Positions 26,964 through 35,846 are shown, counted from the first letter of the stretch. The stretch: 64,000 nucleotides of DNA from an uncultured Actinoplanes sp. (GCF_934643405.1 NZ_CAKUCL010000005.1:6578-70577); one strand, 5' to 3'. Numbers and translations: made by a program. The notes: generated by a model not told the origin, from the letters alone.

Positions 26964-27326
26964 TTACCGGTCGGACGTCAGCGCGGGAAGGCCGCGATAT
27001 GAACGGCTGCGTACTTTCCAAACGATCGACGAGATGACGACCAGCAACGCGAGGGTGGCAGCTCCGGTGAGAGCAGCGAGGTAGCCGGCGAAACGGCCGA
27101 TACCGAAACCACACTCAATCCCGACCACGGTGCCGTCTCGACACCCGGGGGGCAGGTGGCGGTCCTCGGCGTCGCCGGCGATGATGCCTACCACCACGCA
27201 CAACACGGGCAGCGCCGCACAGCAACCGAGGAGTACCCGCCTCGGCAGGCCTCGCCACCGCAGTGCAGTGAGCCAGCCAGCGATCAGCACGAGCGGCACG
27301 ACCAGTGGCAGCAGCAGCATCACCAT
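26964..27326 (-). CDS. Small three-helix membrane protein of unknown function
   Basis: 120 residues from ATG 27326. Hydrophobic segments at about 3-22, 32-49 and 78-100, with a loop between the second and third containing two Cys (HLPPGCRDGTVVGIECGFGI), and a basic tail KVRSRSYRGLPAL. Cys pairs in an extracytoplasmic loop could form a disulfide. No family is recognised. It lies in the gene-poor accessory patch and is divergent from the SUKH gene. Confidence 0.55.
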   Translation of the reverse strand: MVMLLLPLVVPLVLIAGWLTALRWRGLPRRVLLGCCAALPVLCVVVGIIAGDAEDRHLPPGCRDGTVVGIECGFGIGRFAGYLAALTGAATLALLVVISSIVWKVRSRSYRGLPALTSDR

Positions 27327-27459
27327 CAGGCGCTGATCCTAAGCCTCGAAAGCACACCAGCTTACGCGTCGTCCGCGGTGGCGCGCGCTCGCGCAGATGA
27401 GAGTGCGCATGAGACGACCGGATGGCGCCGACTCGCGGTCACCGTGCAGGATGCTGCCC

Positions 27460-28338
27460 ATGCGTGTGGAACGTCTGAGCTTCTTCGTGCAGTCCGTCCA
27501 GGCCCTCCCCGAGGGCTGGCGACTGGAGGGAGAACCCGGGTATCACCCCACCAACTGGGCTCGCCCTGGAGACCGTTTCGACCGTGCCTGCCGGGAGAAC
27601 GGCACGGGTGAGCGGGCCGTGAACCTCGTTGTGCTGGAGTTGAACCCTTCGTATGTCATTGTCAGTGGCTCCGGCGGCGAGCAGCTCCGGGCCCACGACA
27701 TCGTCTCGGGCGAACGGCTGAGGGATGACAGCGTCGGCAGGGACGTGCGGCCACGGCTGGACGCGGCGGAAGACTTGGCCGCGATTGTGGGCTTACCGGC
27801 CTTCACGGACCGATCAGGTGCTGGATTCGACTGGTCACCCGTCGAGAAGGCGCTGAGTGTCGCGTTGCCGAGTGACTACAAACGATTCGTCGAAGCCTAC
27901 GGCGCAGGCCTCGTCGACGATCACATCACTGTGTGCGCCCCCGGCGCGCCGCAGGAGTGGGCGGACTTGGTGCCGCACCACATGTGGGCTCAAGAATGCG
28001 TCCGCCTGGACTTCGCGGGACCGGACAGCTCGTCCAATGGCTGGCACCTGGGCGACCAGTCGCACTGGAACCCAGACCGGACGGAAGTCCCGTCCTGGTT
28101 CGAACCCGGTGACAACCTCATCTCGTGGGGACACACCGGCAACGGCGACCTGATCTTCTGGCATGTGAAGACCGGAGTGGACGCCGACGACTGGCCGGTC
28201 GTGCTGAAGGAGGAGGGCCCTTACTGGGAGCAATACAGTACTGGCTTCTCGGCGACTCTTGCCGGGCTGCTGACGGGCGAAATCCAGTCCGAATATCTTA
28301 GCCACTGGCTTGGTGGACCACACTCCTACCGCTCCTGA
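27460..28338 (+). CDS. SUKH (SMI1/KNR4) family protein
   Basis: 292 residues from ATG 27460 (an in-frame ATG at 27451 is possible). The C-terminal half carries the SUKH fold: WSPVEKALSVALPSDYKRFV (about 127-146), EAYGAGLVDDHITVCAPG and the later DNLISWGHTGNGDLIFWHVK. The N-terminal about 110 residues (VERLSFFVQSVQALPEGWRL, VVLELNPSYVIVSG) do not match anything I know. SUKH proteins frequently act as immunity proteins against polymorphic toxins or as regulators of contact-dependent systems; no toxin gene is visible here, so this may be an orphan immunity or defence-related gene. It precedes another accessory gene in the same orientation. Confidence 0.8.
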   Translation: MRVERLSFFVQSVQALPEGWRLEGEPGYHPTNWARPGDRFDRACRENGTGERAVNLVVLELNPSYVIVSGSGGEQLRAHDIVSGERLRDDSVGRDVRPRLDAAEDLAAIVGLPAFTDRSGAGFDWSPVEKALSVALPSDYKRFVEAYGAGLVDDHITVCAPGAPQEWADLVPHHMWAQECVRLDFAGPDSSSNGWHLGDQSHWNPDRTEVPSWFEPGDNLISWGHTGNGDLIFWHVKTGVDADDWPVVLKEEGPYWEQYSTGFSATLAGLLTGEIQSEYLSHWLGGPHSYRS

Positions 28339-28472
28339 CAGGGCCGCTCGGACGCACTCACTTGCCGCGATCCTCGCCGGCTTTCTGCACCAACGGTCAG
28401 TTTGGTCGTCGCGGGCACGATATCCGATCGGCTTTGCGGTCGGCGGCCGCCTGTCATCGGCCGGTACGGAAG

Positions 28473-29408
28473 ATGGTTGCGGGCCGTGCGAGCGACGGCG
28501 TGTCGGGTCTGACGCTCGATGTTGCCGGTCGCAGCCGACCTGAGCTCGCGGTCTACGTAGCAGCGGACGGTCGTCTCCTGCTGCGGCAAGCCGACCAGGC
28601 GGTTCTGCTCGCGAAGCTGCACAACGACCATGCGGCAGTCGAGTACTTCATCACCGGCAACTACCGATCGCCGATCGCGCCGACGCGGGCTGCTGACGCC
28701 GCGGCGATCGCGGACGCCGGTAGCGAGCACCGCAGCGGGCGATGGGCGCACTACTTCGCCACCGCCCTGCGGGCCGCGCAGCACAGCCCCTTGTACGACG
28801 GCCGGTGGCTTCTCAACGCGTCCGCCACCCATCTGGAGAACACGCCGTGGGCTCGCTCGGTGGCCCGGCGGTGGACAGAGCTGCTGCTCGCCGAGAACCC
28901 GGGTGAGATCGACTGGATCTCCCGACAGGGCGGTGGGCAGGTCCTGCCGCTACGCCAGTTGAGCGACCCCACTGACAGCAGGGTCAAGGCCTACCGGAAG
29001 CAGGCGCGGGTCGGCATCCTGCCCCCGGTGCTGCTCTGGTGGATCAGCAGCCTGGACTGTTACGTCATCGTGGATGGCCACGACCGGATCCTGGCCGCCA
29101 TCGCTGAAGAGCAGGAGCCGTCCTTCATGGCCCTGACCGGCATCCAACAGCAGCGCATCGATTCTCACAGCCAGGCGGTCGTCGATCGGTATCTGGCCGA
29201 GCAGCAGCTGACCCCAGCAGGCAACATCGAAGCTCTGGCGGCGTCCAGCCGACGGCTCGCTTGGACGCTGAACGAGATCCACACCGACTATCACCGCACC
29301 CGCGCCTGGATACTCCCGGGAGGCAGCGCCGCCTGGGACGACATCGCCCAGGCGCACGCTCCCGCCTGGAGCGAGTACATCAAACGGCTGATCGCCTACG
29401 AACACTGA
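28473..29408 (+). CDS. Conserved unnamed actinobacterial protein with ParB/sulfiredoxin-like motif
   Basis: 311 residues from ATG 28473 (GTG 28500 is an alternative; neither has a good ribosome site). It contains LAVYVAADGRLLLRQADQAV, YFITGNYRSPIAPTR and the block VLLWWISSLDCYVIVDGHDR followed by ILAAIAEEQEP. The DGHDR segment after a hydrophobic strand resembles the ParB/Srx nucleotide-binding motif (DGHHR), which would suggest an NTP-binding or hydrolysing fold. I have no established function for it. It lies 134 bp after the SUKH gene in the same direction; I recall similar proteins beside SUKH genes in other actinomycetes, which should be checked. Confidence 0.6.
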   Translation: MVAGRASDGVSGLTLDVAGRSRPELAVYVAADGRLLLRQADQAVLLAKLHNDHAAVEYFITGNYRSPIAPTRAADAAAIADAGSEHRSGRWAHYFATALRAAQHSPLYDGRWLLNASATHLENTPWARSVARRWTELLLAENPGEIDWISRQGGGQVLPLRQLSDPTDSRVKAYRKQARVGILPPVLLWWISSLDCYVIVDGHDRILAAIAEEQEPSFMALTGIQQQRIDSHSQAVVDRYLAEQQLTPAGNIEALAASSRRLAWTLNEIHTDYHRTRAWILPGGSAAWDDIAQAHAPAWSEYIKRLIAYEH

Positions 29409-29639
29409 CTCCGGCAAGACCGGCTCCGCCTGGTCGAGGTAGGCGGGAATGCTCCGGGGCGCGCCCCTCGTCCGGCCGGGTACGGAGCGTGACGGTCCAG
29501 CCGGGCGCCGCGCCCGAGGAGCGGTAGATCAGTACGTCCTAGCAGGGCTCGTGGCGGTCGGCATGGTGGGGCTAGCACCACTCGGGATAGGGGTGCCATC
29601 TCCATCGACGCGATGCCGGCAGCGTCGAATAGTGTAGCC

Positions 29640-30320
29640 ATGCGGCACAGGTCCTGGTGGATCGAACCATGGCGAACCCGGACGGCGCGCCATGACCTCG
29701 GCTACGGGCTGGCGGCGGGCTTCTCGATGCCCGCCGCGGTCACCATCGCCCTCTACGCCGCCGGCGCGATCTCCCTGGCCCGTACGGACGAGTCGGCGAC
29801 GACAGTCGCTGTCACCGCGCTGACGGCCGTGATCCTGACCCCGATGATCGAGGAGACCCTGGCCCGTTATCTGCTGTTGCGGTCCGTCGAGCGCCTGGCC
29901 GGGAGCTGGATCGCGGTCGGGGTGACGGCCGTCCTGTTCGGTGCCGCGCACGTCGCGATAGCCGCGGCCAACGATGCCCTGCCCGGGGCGCTGCTGTACG
30001 CGGTTCCGGGCACGCTCGCCGGCATCCTCTTCGCCGGAGCGTATCTGACCACTCGGACGGTGTGGCTGCCTATCGCATTGCACGCCGGATGGAACCTCGC
30101 AACCAACACCGTGTTCGGGCCGGACACCTTCGGGGCTCACCGGCTGATCACAGTCGAGCCGCACGCGCCCGCTCCCGTCTCCGGCGGCGCCTACGGCACA
30201 GACGCGAGTATGCTCACCAGCGCCGCGCTGGTGGCCGCTTGCACCATTGTTCTCACCCTCGCGCGCCGTCGAGGGCATATGGTGGGTCGCCCGAGCAACC
30301 GGTCGTCCGAGGCTCGATGA
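29640..30320 (+). CDS. CPBP family intramembrane metalloprotease
   Basis: 226 residues from ATG 29640. The three diagnostic motifs are present: EETLARYLLLR (EExxxR, about residue 72), LFGAAHVAIA (FxxxH, about residue 103) and LPIALHAGWNLATN (HxxxN, about residue 144), which together bind catalytic zinc in the membrane. Six or so hydrophobic segments. The family includes CAAX prenyl proteases and bacterial Abi proteins that protect producers from their own bacteriocins or process membrane peptides. No bacteriocin gene was recognised nearby. It closes the accessory patch begun by the SUKH gene. Confidence 0.88.
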   Translation: MRHRSWWIEPWRTRTARHDLGYGLAAGFSMPAAVTIALYAAGAISLARTDESATTVAVTALTAVILTPMIEETLARYLLLRSVERLAGSWIAVGVTAVLFGAAHVAIAAANDALPGALLYAVPGTLAGILFAGAYLTTRTVWLPIALHAGWNLATNTVFGPDTFGAHRLITVEPHAPAPVSGGAYGTDASMLTSAALVAACTIVLTLARRRGHMVGRPSNRSSEAR

Positions 30321-30686
30321 GCTGCCTGACAGCGCATTGATCTCGGCAGATTCGGATACCGCGCGACCGCTGAGCTGGTAACGCTGCTGACGAAAGGTAG
30401 CGAACAGGGACCGGTGACTCGGCCGGGAGGTCCTCGCTCGCGAGCGGCCGTTGCATGAGGCGATAGAGCGAGCGCGGGACGCTGCGTTCGAGGCAGCTTC
30501 GGATCTCGTAGTCGCACCACCGTCCTCTCGCTGCTCCAGCGCGACGTGCGGACGTTCGACGATCGTCGTCGCTCGCCCGGACCGGTCACGGCCGCCGATG
30601 TCACGGTGGCCGGAGCGTGAACCTGCCTGTCCGGACGCCGTCACCGCCCGGTAGGCTGCACCGCTTCGGAGAGCCCGCCCACCTCG
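30321..30686. other. 366-bp stretch without a supportable gene
   Basis: Between the CPBP gene and the convergent methyltransferase-like gene. Short frames on both strands lack start signals and family resemblance. No clear terminator dyad was found. Confidence 0.45.
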
Positions 30687-32153
30687 CTACGAGTCCTGGC
30701 CCTTCGCGTTGCGAACCGCGTTGCGCACGGCTCGCCGGCCGGCTCGCAGGCCGCCGTACAGGGTGGTCGCGGCCCGGCCCGGCATGGTCGCCCTCAGAAC
30801 CTTGTTGACCTGGCGGACCCGCTTCAGCTCGGCCTCCCGGCTGCGCAGCATCGACTCGTACCACTCATGCTTCGCGCGGGCCTCGGCCAGCTCCTTCGCC
30901 AGGCGGTCGCGTTCCACCGTCAGCGACCGGACGTCGTGGGCCGATGGCGCCGGCCGGGCCGGGACGTCCGCGGGGTCCAGCTCCCGGCCGGTCATGCCGG
31001 CCAGCAGGGCGGTCAGCTCCGGCTCGGTGGTGGGGGCCGGCCACAGGCCGGCGTGGCCGCCCCGGATCACCTCGGCGGCGAACAGGCGCAGCGCCAGGCG
31101 CGGGTCGACGGCGGCGGCCAGCGCGGTGTGGTCACCGCAGGGACCGACGATCACCTGGCCGGCGGGGACGCCGGCGGCGGGGCCGGCCAGCCAGGCGGTC
31201 AGCAGTTCCCGTACGGACGGCAGGTCCCGCCGCTGGCAGGCGGCCAGCAGCAGGTCCTCCAGGGTGCGGCCGCGCGGGAGGTCCGGCGCCGGCAGGCGGA
31301 TCTCCCGGACGTCGCCGGACGCCGAGGCGATCACCGCGTCCGGCCACGAAGGCTCGCCGGCGGAACCCTTGCCCGCCAGTACGATCCACGCCGGGGCCAG
31401 GTCCGCGGCCAGGCCGCTGCGCAGTGCACCGGTGACGAGGCGCCGCGGGTCGGTCAGGACATCGGTCGTCGCGGTGACCGCGGTGCTGAGCGTCGCCGCG
31501 AGGAATCCGCCGAGGCCGGGATCGTCGAGAAACGCGCGGCCGGCCAGCACGCCCGGATACGCGGCGTGATCGTGCACCATGGACAGGCCGGCCGAAGCCA
31601 GGTGCGAGCGCAGGCGCGACGGGCTCGCGGGACGCGACGGGTCGTGCTCGCCGGCGACCACCCAGTCCGTGTCGGCCGGGGACGCGGGCAGGGACACCAG
31701 GCGGTGCAGGCCGAACATGTTCTCCACGGCCAGCAGCAGACGGCCCGAGGGACGCAGCACACCGGCCAGCAGCGCCAGCGTCTCACCCCACGACAGGTCC
31801 TCGGACTCGGCGGAGACGAGACGGTCCAGGCCGTCCAGGGCGACCACCGTGTCGTACGCGGGCACGGCCGCCAGCTTCTCCAGGCTTCCGCACAGGACGG
31901 TGACGCCGGGGTGGCCGGCGTAGCGGGCCGTCAACGACGACGCGTCGGGCACCCCCCGAACGAGGACGGTCAGCTCCGGGCAGGCGGCGGCCAGCGCGTC
32001 GAGAAGGTCGGCGGCATGGGGGCCGGCCACGAGCGTACGACCGGAGACCGCGGGAAGCAGGCAGCGCAACGCCGCCCCGCCCGCCGGAGCCGGGCCGTGC
32101 GTCGCGTCCAGGTCGGACCAGAGCAGCATCTCCGCGCCGATCAGAGTCGTCAT
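30687..32153 (-). CDS. Methyltransferase-like protein with C-terminal coiled coil, polysaccharide-associated
   Basis: 488 residues from ATG 32153, which overlaps the upstream gene stop by 4 bp. The N-terminal 200 residues resemble a class I methyltransferase: GRTLVAGPHAADLLDALAAA in the place of motif I, YDTVVALDGLDRLVS (beta 4) and LLAGVLRPSGRLLLAVENMF. The usual GxGxG is degenerate, so activity is uncertain. Residues about 430-465 form a charged coiled coil (LTVERDRLAKELAEARAKHE) followed by a basic tail. Such methyltransferase-coiled-coil proteins often cap or measure O-antigen-like polymers; that role is inferred from the combination only. Confidence 0.65.
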   Translation of the reverse strand: MTTLIGAEMLLWSDLDATHGPAPAGGAALRCLLPAVSGRTLVAGPHAADLLDALAAACPELTVLVRGVPDASSLTARYAGHPGVTVLCGSLEKLAAVPAYDTVVALDGLDRLVSAESEDLSWGETLALLAGVLRPSGRLLLAVENMFGLHRLVSLPASPADTDWVVAGEHDPSRPASPSRLRSHLASAGLSMVHDHAAYPGVLAGRAFLDDPGLGGFLAATLSTAVTATTDVLTDPRRLVTGALRSGLAADLAPAWIVLAGKGSAGEPSWPDAVIASASGDVREIRLPAPDLPRGRTLEDLLLAACQRRDLPSVRELLTAWLAGPAAGVPAGQVIVGPCGDHTALAAAVDPRLALRLFAAEVIRGGHAGLWPAPTTEPELTALLAGMTGRELDPADVPARPAPSAHDVRSLTVERDRLAKELAEARAKHEWYESMLRSREAELKRVRQVNKVLRATMPGRAATTLYGGLRAGRRAVRNAVRNAKGQDS

Positions 32154-33013
32154 CGGGTCAGCACCCCGGTCAGTTCCGCGTCGCCGGCGCCGGCGGGAAG
32201 GGGCCAGCCCAGGACCCGGCGCAGCTCGGCGGGCGGCAGCAGACGGTCGGCGCCCAGCTCGGCCACCGCGATCCGCCGCGCCTCGGCGACATCGACCTGC
32301 GTGCCGTGCATCGCCGACCACTCGCGGACGATGCGCGCCTGGCCGCCGAAGGCCGACCTCTCGCCCTCCAGCTGCATGGGATCGCCGTAGACGGCCGGCG
32401 CGCAGCCGGCCAGCACGCCGTAGAAAACCGCGCTGCACAAGCGGTTCGACGCCACCCGGGCATGCCGGCGCTGCTCGGCCAGCTGGCGGTAGAGGAACGC
32501 CCCGTCCAGGTCCTTCCACCAGCCGCCGCGGTAGCCGTGGCAGATCACCCGGAAGCCGGCCCGCTCGTAACGCCGGCGCAGCCGCCGGGAACGGAACTCC
32601 TGCCAGTACAGGCAGACCGTGACCGGGCCGGTCTCGGTGCGCCGGATCTCCTCGATCAGGCCGTCGTGGTCGCCGACGACGTGCTGGCCCTCCCAGCCGT
32701 GGAACGGGTACCAGATGGTGCCCTCCCGCTGGGGCGCGCCGGCCGGCTCCGGCTCCATCGCCACCAGATACGCCCACGGCGCCCCGACGACGTACAGCTC
32801 CCGCCGGCCCAGCGACCAGGCGCGGCGGCGCACCCGCTCGGACCAGACCAGCGTGGCGACGCCGGGGGTGAACTCGTGATCGGGCGCCAGCCCGTCGCCG
32901 ATGTTCCAGCCGTGCTGCAGATAGCCGTGGATGCGGGGCGGATTCTCGTCGTCCAGGCCGCAGTAGCGGGCCAGCACGTGCGAGTGCCCGTAGTAGTGGT
33001 TGGCGTGGTGCAC
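32150..33013 (-). CDS. Conserved glycan-cluster-type protein (GT-B/CDP-glycerol-transferase-like)
   Basis: 287 residues. Its GTG start at 33013 is forced by an in-frame TGA just upstream. It begins with an unusual His/Tyr-rich stretch HHANHYYGHSHVLARYCGLD and contains IHGYLQHGWNIGDG; an xxQHGW motif is shared with CDP-glycerol glycerophosphotransferases and some capsule enzymes. TIWYPFHGWEGQHVVGDHD and VTVCLYWQEFRSRRLRRRYE fit the second Rossmann half. I do not know its activity; it probably builds or modifies a surface polymer together with the coupled downstream protein. Confidence 0.6.
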   Translation of the reverse strand: MHHANHYYGHSHVLARYCGLDDENPPRIHGYLQHGWNIGDGLAPDHEFTPGVATLVWSERVRRRAWSLGRRELYVVGAPWAYLVAMEPEPAGAPQREGTIWYPFHGWEGQHVVGDHDGLIEEIRRTETGPVTVCLYWQEFRSRRLRRRYERAGFRVICHGYRGGWWKDLDGAFLYRQLAEQRRHARVASNRLCSAVFYGVLAGCAPAVYGDPMQLEGERSAFGGQARIVREWSAMHGTQVDVAEARRIAVAELGADRLLPPAELRRVLGWPLPAGAGDAELTGVLTR

Positions 33014-33046
33014 ACCCCATCAGATACCGCGAAGACGTCGGGAAAG

Positions 33047-33084
33047 CGAACGGGAGGTGGCCGTGCTATGTTCGTTCCCGTTCG
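33047..33084. promoter_or_regulatory. Inverted repeat flanking a -10-like element upstream of rho paralogue
   Basis: CGAACGGGA (33047-33055) and its complement TCCCGTTCG (33076-33084) are separated by 20 bp that include TATGTT (33067-33072), a fair -10. The right arm is part of a direct repeat GTTCGTTCCC/GTTCGGTTCCC. It could be an operator or the base of an RNA leader structure for the 195-bp region before rho. Confidence 0.4.
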
Positions 33085-33207
33085 GTTCCCGGATGCAGGC
33101 GACCTTCATCTCGCCCCCGGAAACCCGCGATCGGCCTTCGAGCCGCGTTCTCCACCACGCCACCGGGCGCGCGCCGTCGTGCCGCCCGGGCTTCTGAGGA
33201 GTCCCTC

Positions 33208-34344
33208 ATGACAACCTTCGCCACTCCCGTACGCCCTCGCACCGAACCCGCCGACGTGGCCGTCGACGCGCTGCTCGACATCGTCGACGACCGCTGCTGG
33301 CTCCGCGCCGACGGCTACCTGCCCGGCCCCGGCGACATCCGCCTCTCCCCCGGGCAGGTCCGCACGCTCGGCCTGCGCCGGGGCGACCGGGTCACCGGCT
33401 TCGCCCGGCTCGGCGACCGGCACGCCACCCTGCGCGTCGAGCAGGTCAACGGCCGCCGGCCGGGCCGCCGCCCCGACTTCTACGACCTCACCCCGCTGCA
33501 CCCGACCGAGCGGCTGCGCCTCGAGCACGACCCGCACGAGCTGACCACCCGCGTCATCGACCTGCTCATGCCGCTGGGCAAGGGTCAGCGCGCCCTCGTC
33601 GTCGCGCCGCCCAAGGCCGGCAAGACCACCGTGCTCCAGCGCATCGCCACCGCCGTCAGCACCAACAACCCGGAATGCCACCTCATGGTCGTGCTCGTCG
33701 ACGAACGGCCCGAGGAGGTCACCGACATGCGCCGCACGGTGCGCGGCGAGGTCGTCGCGGCCACCTTCGACCGGCCGCCGCAGGAGCACACCGCGCTGGC
33801 CGAGCTGGCGATCGAACACGCCAAACGCCTCGTCGAGCACGGCCGGGACGTGGTCGTGCTGCTCGACTCGATCACCCGGCTGGGACGCGCGTACAACCTG
33901 GCCGCGCCGGGCCGCGGCCGCACGCTGTCCGGCGGTCTCGACTCCACCGCGCTGCACCCGCCGAAGCGCTTCCTCGGCGCGGCCCGCGCCATCGAGGACG
34001 GCGGCTCCCTGACGATCATCGCGACCGCGCTGGTCGAGAACGGCTCGGCGATGGACACGCTGATCTTCGAGGAGTTCAAGAGCACCGGCAACGCCGAGCT
34101 CAAACTGGACCGTACGCTCGCGCAAGCTCGCCTCTTCCCGGCGATCGACGTGGCGACCACCGGCACCCGGCACGACGAGGCCCTGCTCGGGCCCGCCGAA
34201 CGGGCCGTGGTGACCCGGCTGCGTCGAGCGCTGGGCGGCCCCGACCGTACGGGAACCATGCGTCAGCTTCTCGACCAGCTCCGCACCACCGGGTCGAATC
34301 TGCAGTTCCTGCGCCGCGTCGCCGCGTCAGCGAACGATGCGTAG
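33208..34344 (+). CDS. rho: Short transcription termination factor Rho paralogue
   Basis: 378 residues; ATG with GAGGAG 8 nt upstream. Cold-shock-like RNA-binding domain at about 20-85 (DILDIV-like LLDIVDDRCWLRADGYLPGP), Walker A VAPPKAGKTTV at 132-142, VLVDERPEEVTDMRR (catalytic Glu/Asp/Arg region, about 163-176) and LLDSITRLGRAYN at 218-230. Q-loop and secondary RNA-site elements are also intact. Housekeeping actinobacterial Rho has a long, charged N-terminal insertion and is near 600-700 residues; this copy lacks it completely and is even shorter than E. coli Rho (419). It is therefore likely a second, specialised Rho. Bicyclomycin-contact residues (Asp/Ser/Arg of DSITR) are conserved. Confidence 0.88.
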   Translation: MTTFATPVRPRTEPADVAVDALLDIVDDRCWLRADGYLPGPGDIRLSPGQVRTLGLRRGDRVTGFARLGDRHATLRVEQVNGRRPGRRPDFYDLTPLHPTERLRLEHDPHELTTRVIDLLMPLGKGQRALVVAPPKAGKTTVLQRIATAVSTNNPECHLMVVLVDERPEEVTDMRRTVRGEVVAATFDRPPQEHTALAELAIEHAKRLVEHGRDVVVLLDSITRLGRAYNLAAPGRGRTLSGGLDSTALHPPKRFLGAARAIEDGGSLTIIATALVENGSAMDTLIFEEFKSTGNAELKLDRTLAQARLFPAIDVATTGTRHDEALLGPAERAVVTRLRRALGGPDRTGTMRQLLDQLRTTGSNLQFLRRVAASANDA

Positions 34345-34953
34345 CCGCCCCGGCTGGTAGGTCACCACACCCGCCGCGTCCAGGTCGTAGCTGGCGGCCG
34401 GCTCGTCGCCCGACACGCGCAGCCGGTGATCACCCAGCCGCTGGTAGCGCGACTCGCCCACCACGACGGCCAGCGACGGCGTCAGCACCCGCGCGGTCGG
34501 CGCGGTCACCGCCTCTCCCCCGGCGGTCACCCCGAGCGCCCGCATCGCCCAGGTCAGGAACACCGGCGACGACGGAAGCCGCACCACATCGGGCAGGCCG
34601 CCCGGGTCCGCGATGCCCGGCTCGGGTCCGTCGAGCTCACCCGCCGACTCCGTCCGGCATTCCCAGCCGTCGTCGCCGCGGGTCAGCTCCAGCTCCCGGC
34701 GCCAGCCATGCCCTTCACAGACAACTGCCAGCTTGCGTACGGCGTCGTCGGTGCCCAACGCGGCGTGCCATCTCGTGGTGTACGGCTTGGGGCCGCCGAC
34801 CACCGCGGTCCCGGACATCGCCCGGGGCCCGTCGGGAAAGACCAGCTCGGTGCCGATCGTGTCGGTGCGCTGCCAGACCAGTGGGCTCGTGCCCGGCCGG
34901 GCGACCCCCGGCCGCACGCCGGTGGCCTGCGACGTCGTTGTCTCCAAGCTCAT
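34327..34953 (-). CDS. Putative glycolipid-binding domain protein (PF06475-like)
   Basis: 208 residues from ATG 34953. The domain starts with PLVWQRTDTIGTELVFPDG and continues with TRWHAALGTDDAVRKLAVVC, GWECRTESAGELDGPEPGIA, PSSPVFLTWAMRAL and a terminal RYQRLGDHRLRVSGDEPAAS, VTYQPGRLRIV. This order of a beta-barrel ending in a conserved YQPGR...R is that of the putative glycolipid-binding family (first described from Pseudomonas PA1994-like proteins). Ligand and role are unproven. It is convergent with rho, overlapping its last 18 bp. Confidence 0.75.
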   Translation of the reverse strand: MSLETTTSQATGVRPGVARPGTSPLVWQRTDTIGTELVFPDGPRAMSGTAVVGGPKPYTTRWHAALGTDDAVRKLAVVCEGHGWRRELELTRGDDGWECRTESAGELDGPEPGIADPGGLPDVVRLPSSPVFLTWAMRALGVTAGGEAVTAPTARVLTPSLAVVVGESRYQRLGDHRLRVSGDEPAASYDLDAAGVVTYQPGRLRIVR

Positions 34954-35102
34954 CTCCCTCGTCCTTTCCGCTGCCTTCACGTGGGCACTGCCTACACACT
35001 TGCACTGTGCAACTTCGTACGCCATTGCGCACGCCGCGGTTCATTCGCGCCCGTTGCCCGAGTGCCCTGGTTGAGGGCCCGTCACACGAGGCAGACTCAG
35101 GT

Positions 35103-35291
35103 ATGGCCGACGACATCCGCATCCTGCAACGCTGGGTCGACAGCGGCGGCGTGCTGCGCGTCGTGGCCCGCCAGGACGACACGGTCACCGTGGCGATGAT
35201 GACCTGCACCGCCGGCGAGGAGGCCGACCGCCTGACCACGGCCGAGCCCGAGGTGCGCGAGTGGCTGGCCGACGAGGACGCGATGCCATGA
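35103..35291 (+). CDS. Small conserved actinobacterial protein (62 aa)
   Basis: Starts MADDIRILQRWVDSGGVLRV. The short beta-strand pattern VLRVVARQDDTVTVAMMTC followed by an acidic helix EEADRLTTAEPEVREWLADE gives a compact, acidic protein. It is divergent from the glycolipid-binding gene with 149 bp between. The sequence pattern is protein-like with strong third-position G/C, but no function is known. Clear ribosome site is missing (ACTCAGGT before ATG). Confidence 0.65.
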   Translation: MADDIRILQRWVDSGGVLRVVARQDDTVTVAMMTCTAGEEADRLTTAEPEVREWLADEDAMP

Positions 35292-35368
35292 TGTCACCTT
35301 CGGGCCACCCCGAACGAGGTGGTCCAGGCTGACGCGGAGGCGCCGCGATCGCGGTGGTCCAGGTCTTC

Positions 35369-35457
35369 TGCCGGGCCGGCCGCGATTCCCCCGCCGGGGC
35401 CGGCTGCGATCCTTCTGCCGGGGCCGGCTGCGATCTCTTGCCAGCCGACTGCAATCC
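35369..35457. repeat. Four imperfect copies of a 23-24-bp repeat
   Basis: The core GCCGGGGCCGGCTGCGATC recurs with starts near 35370, 35393, 35417 and 35440 (first and last copies are degenerate). Copies 2 and 3 are the best preserved and exactly 24 bp apart. Confidence 0.7.
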
Positions 35458-35846
35458 TCCCGACGGCCCGCATCTCCTAGCAGCTGGCCGCGCGGTGCCG
35501 GGCTCGGGACGGGTGACGGATGGCCGTGGTTCCGCCGCCGCCCTTGGCGAAGCGCCGTCGCTGTTCAGGCAGTAACCTCCTCGCTCGACAACCGTGCACG
35601 GCACCATGGGTAGGGCGTCCTAGGAACCTAGTTCTTTGGCGAAGGCGGGTGCAGTTCAGCCGGGTGGTGGAGGTTGTCGGTCCTTTGGGATATGGCAGCG
35701 CGGGCAGTCGCGGCAGCAAGATAAGCGTTGGGGTGGGTGTCTATCCCGCCAGGAGGCATCCACCCCCCAGCTTGCGGCGTCGTCGAGCGCCGCTGAAGGC
35801 GATCTTGCGACGACGGCCGAGACGCGGTCACGGACGCCCGGCGGAG

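Noticed and set aside
23951..30375. Shared CCGCTGAGCTGGTA at about 23948 and 30368 as a transposon end or att pair
   Set aside because: Identity is only about 14 bp, flanks diverge at once and no integrase or transposase lies between; chance is sufficient.
33000..33197. 65-residue leader peptide before rho
   Set aside because: No ribosome site, overlaps the divergent gene start, and sequence is not protein-like; retained only as a possible regulatory leader.
35354..35575. Small plus-strand gene with octapeptide PAGAGCD repeats
   Set aside because: No ribosome site, repeats are imperfect in length (23 and 24 bp) and break the frame, and composition is that of the surrounding repeat DNA.
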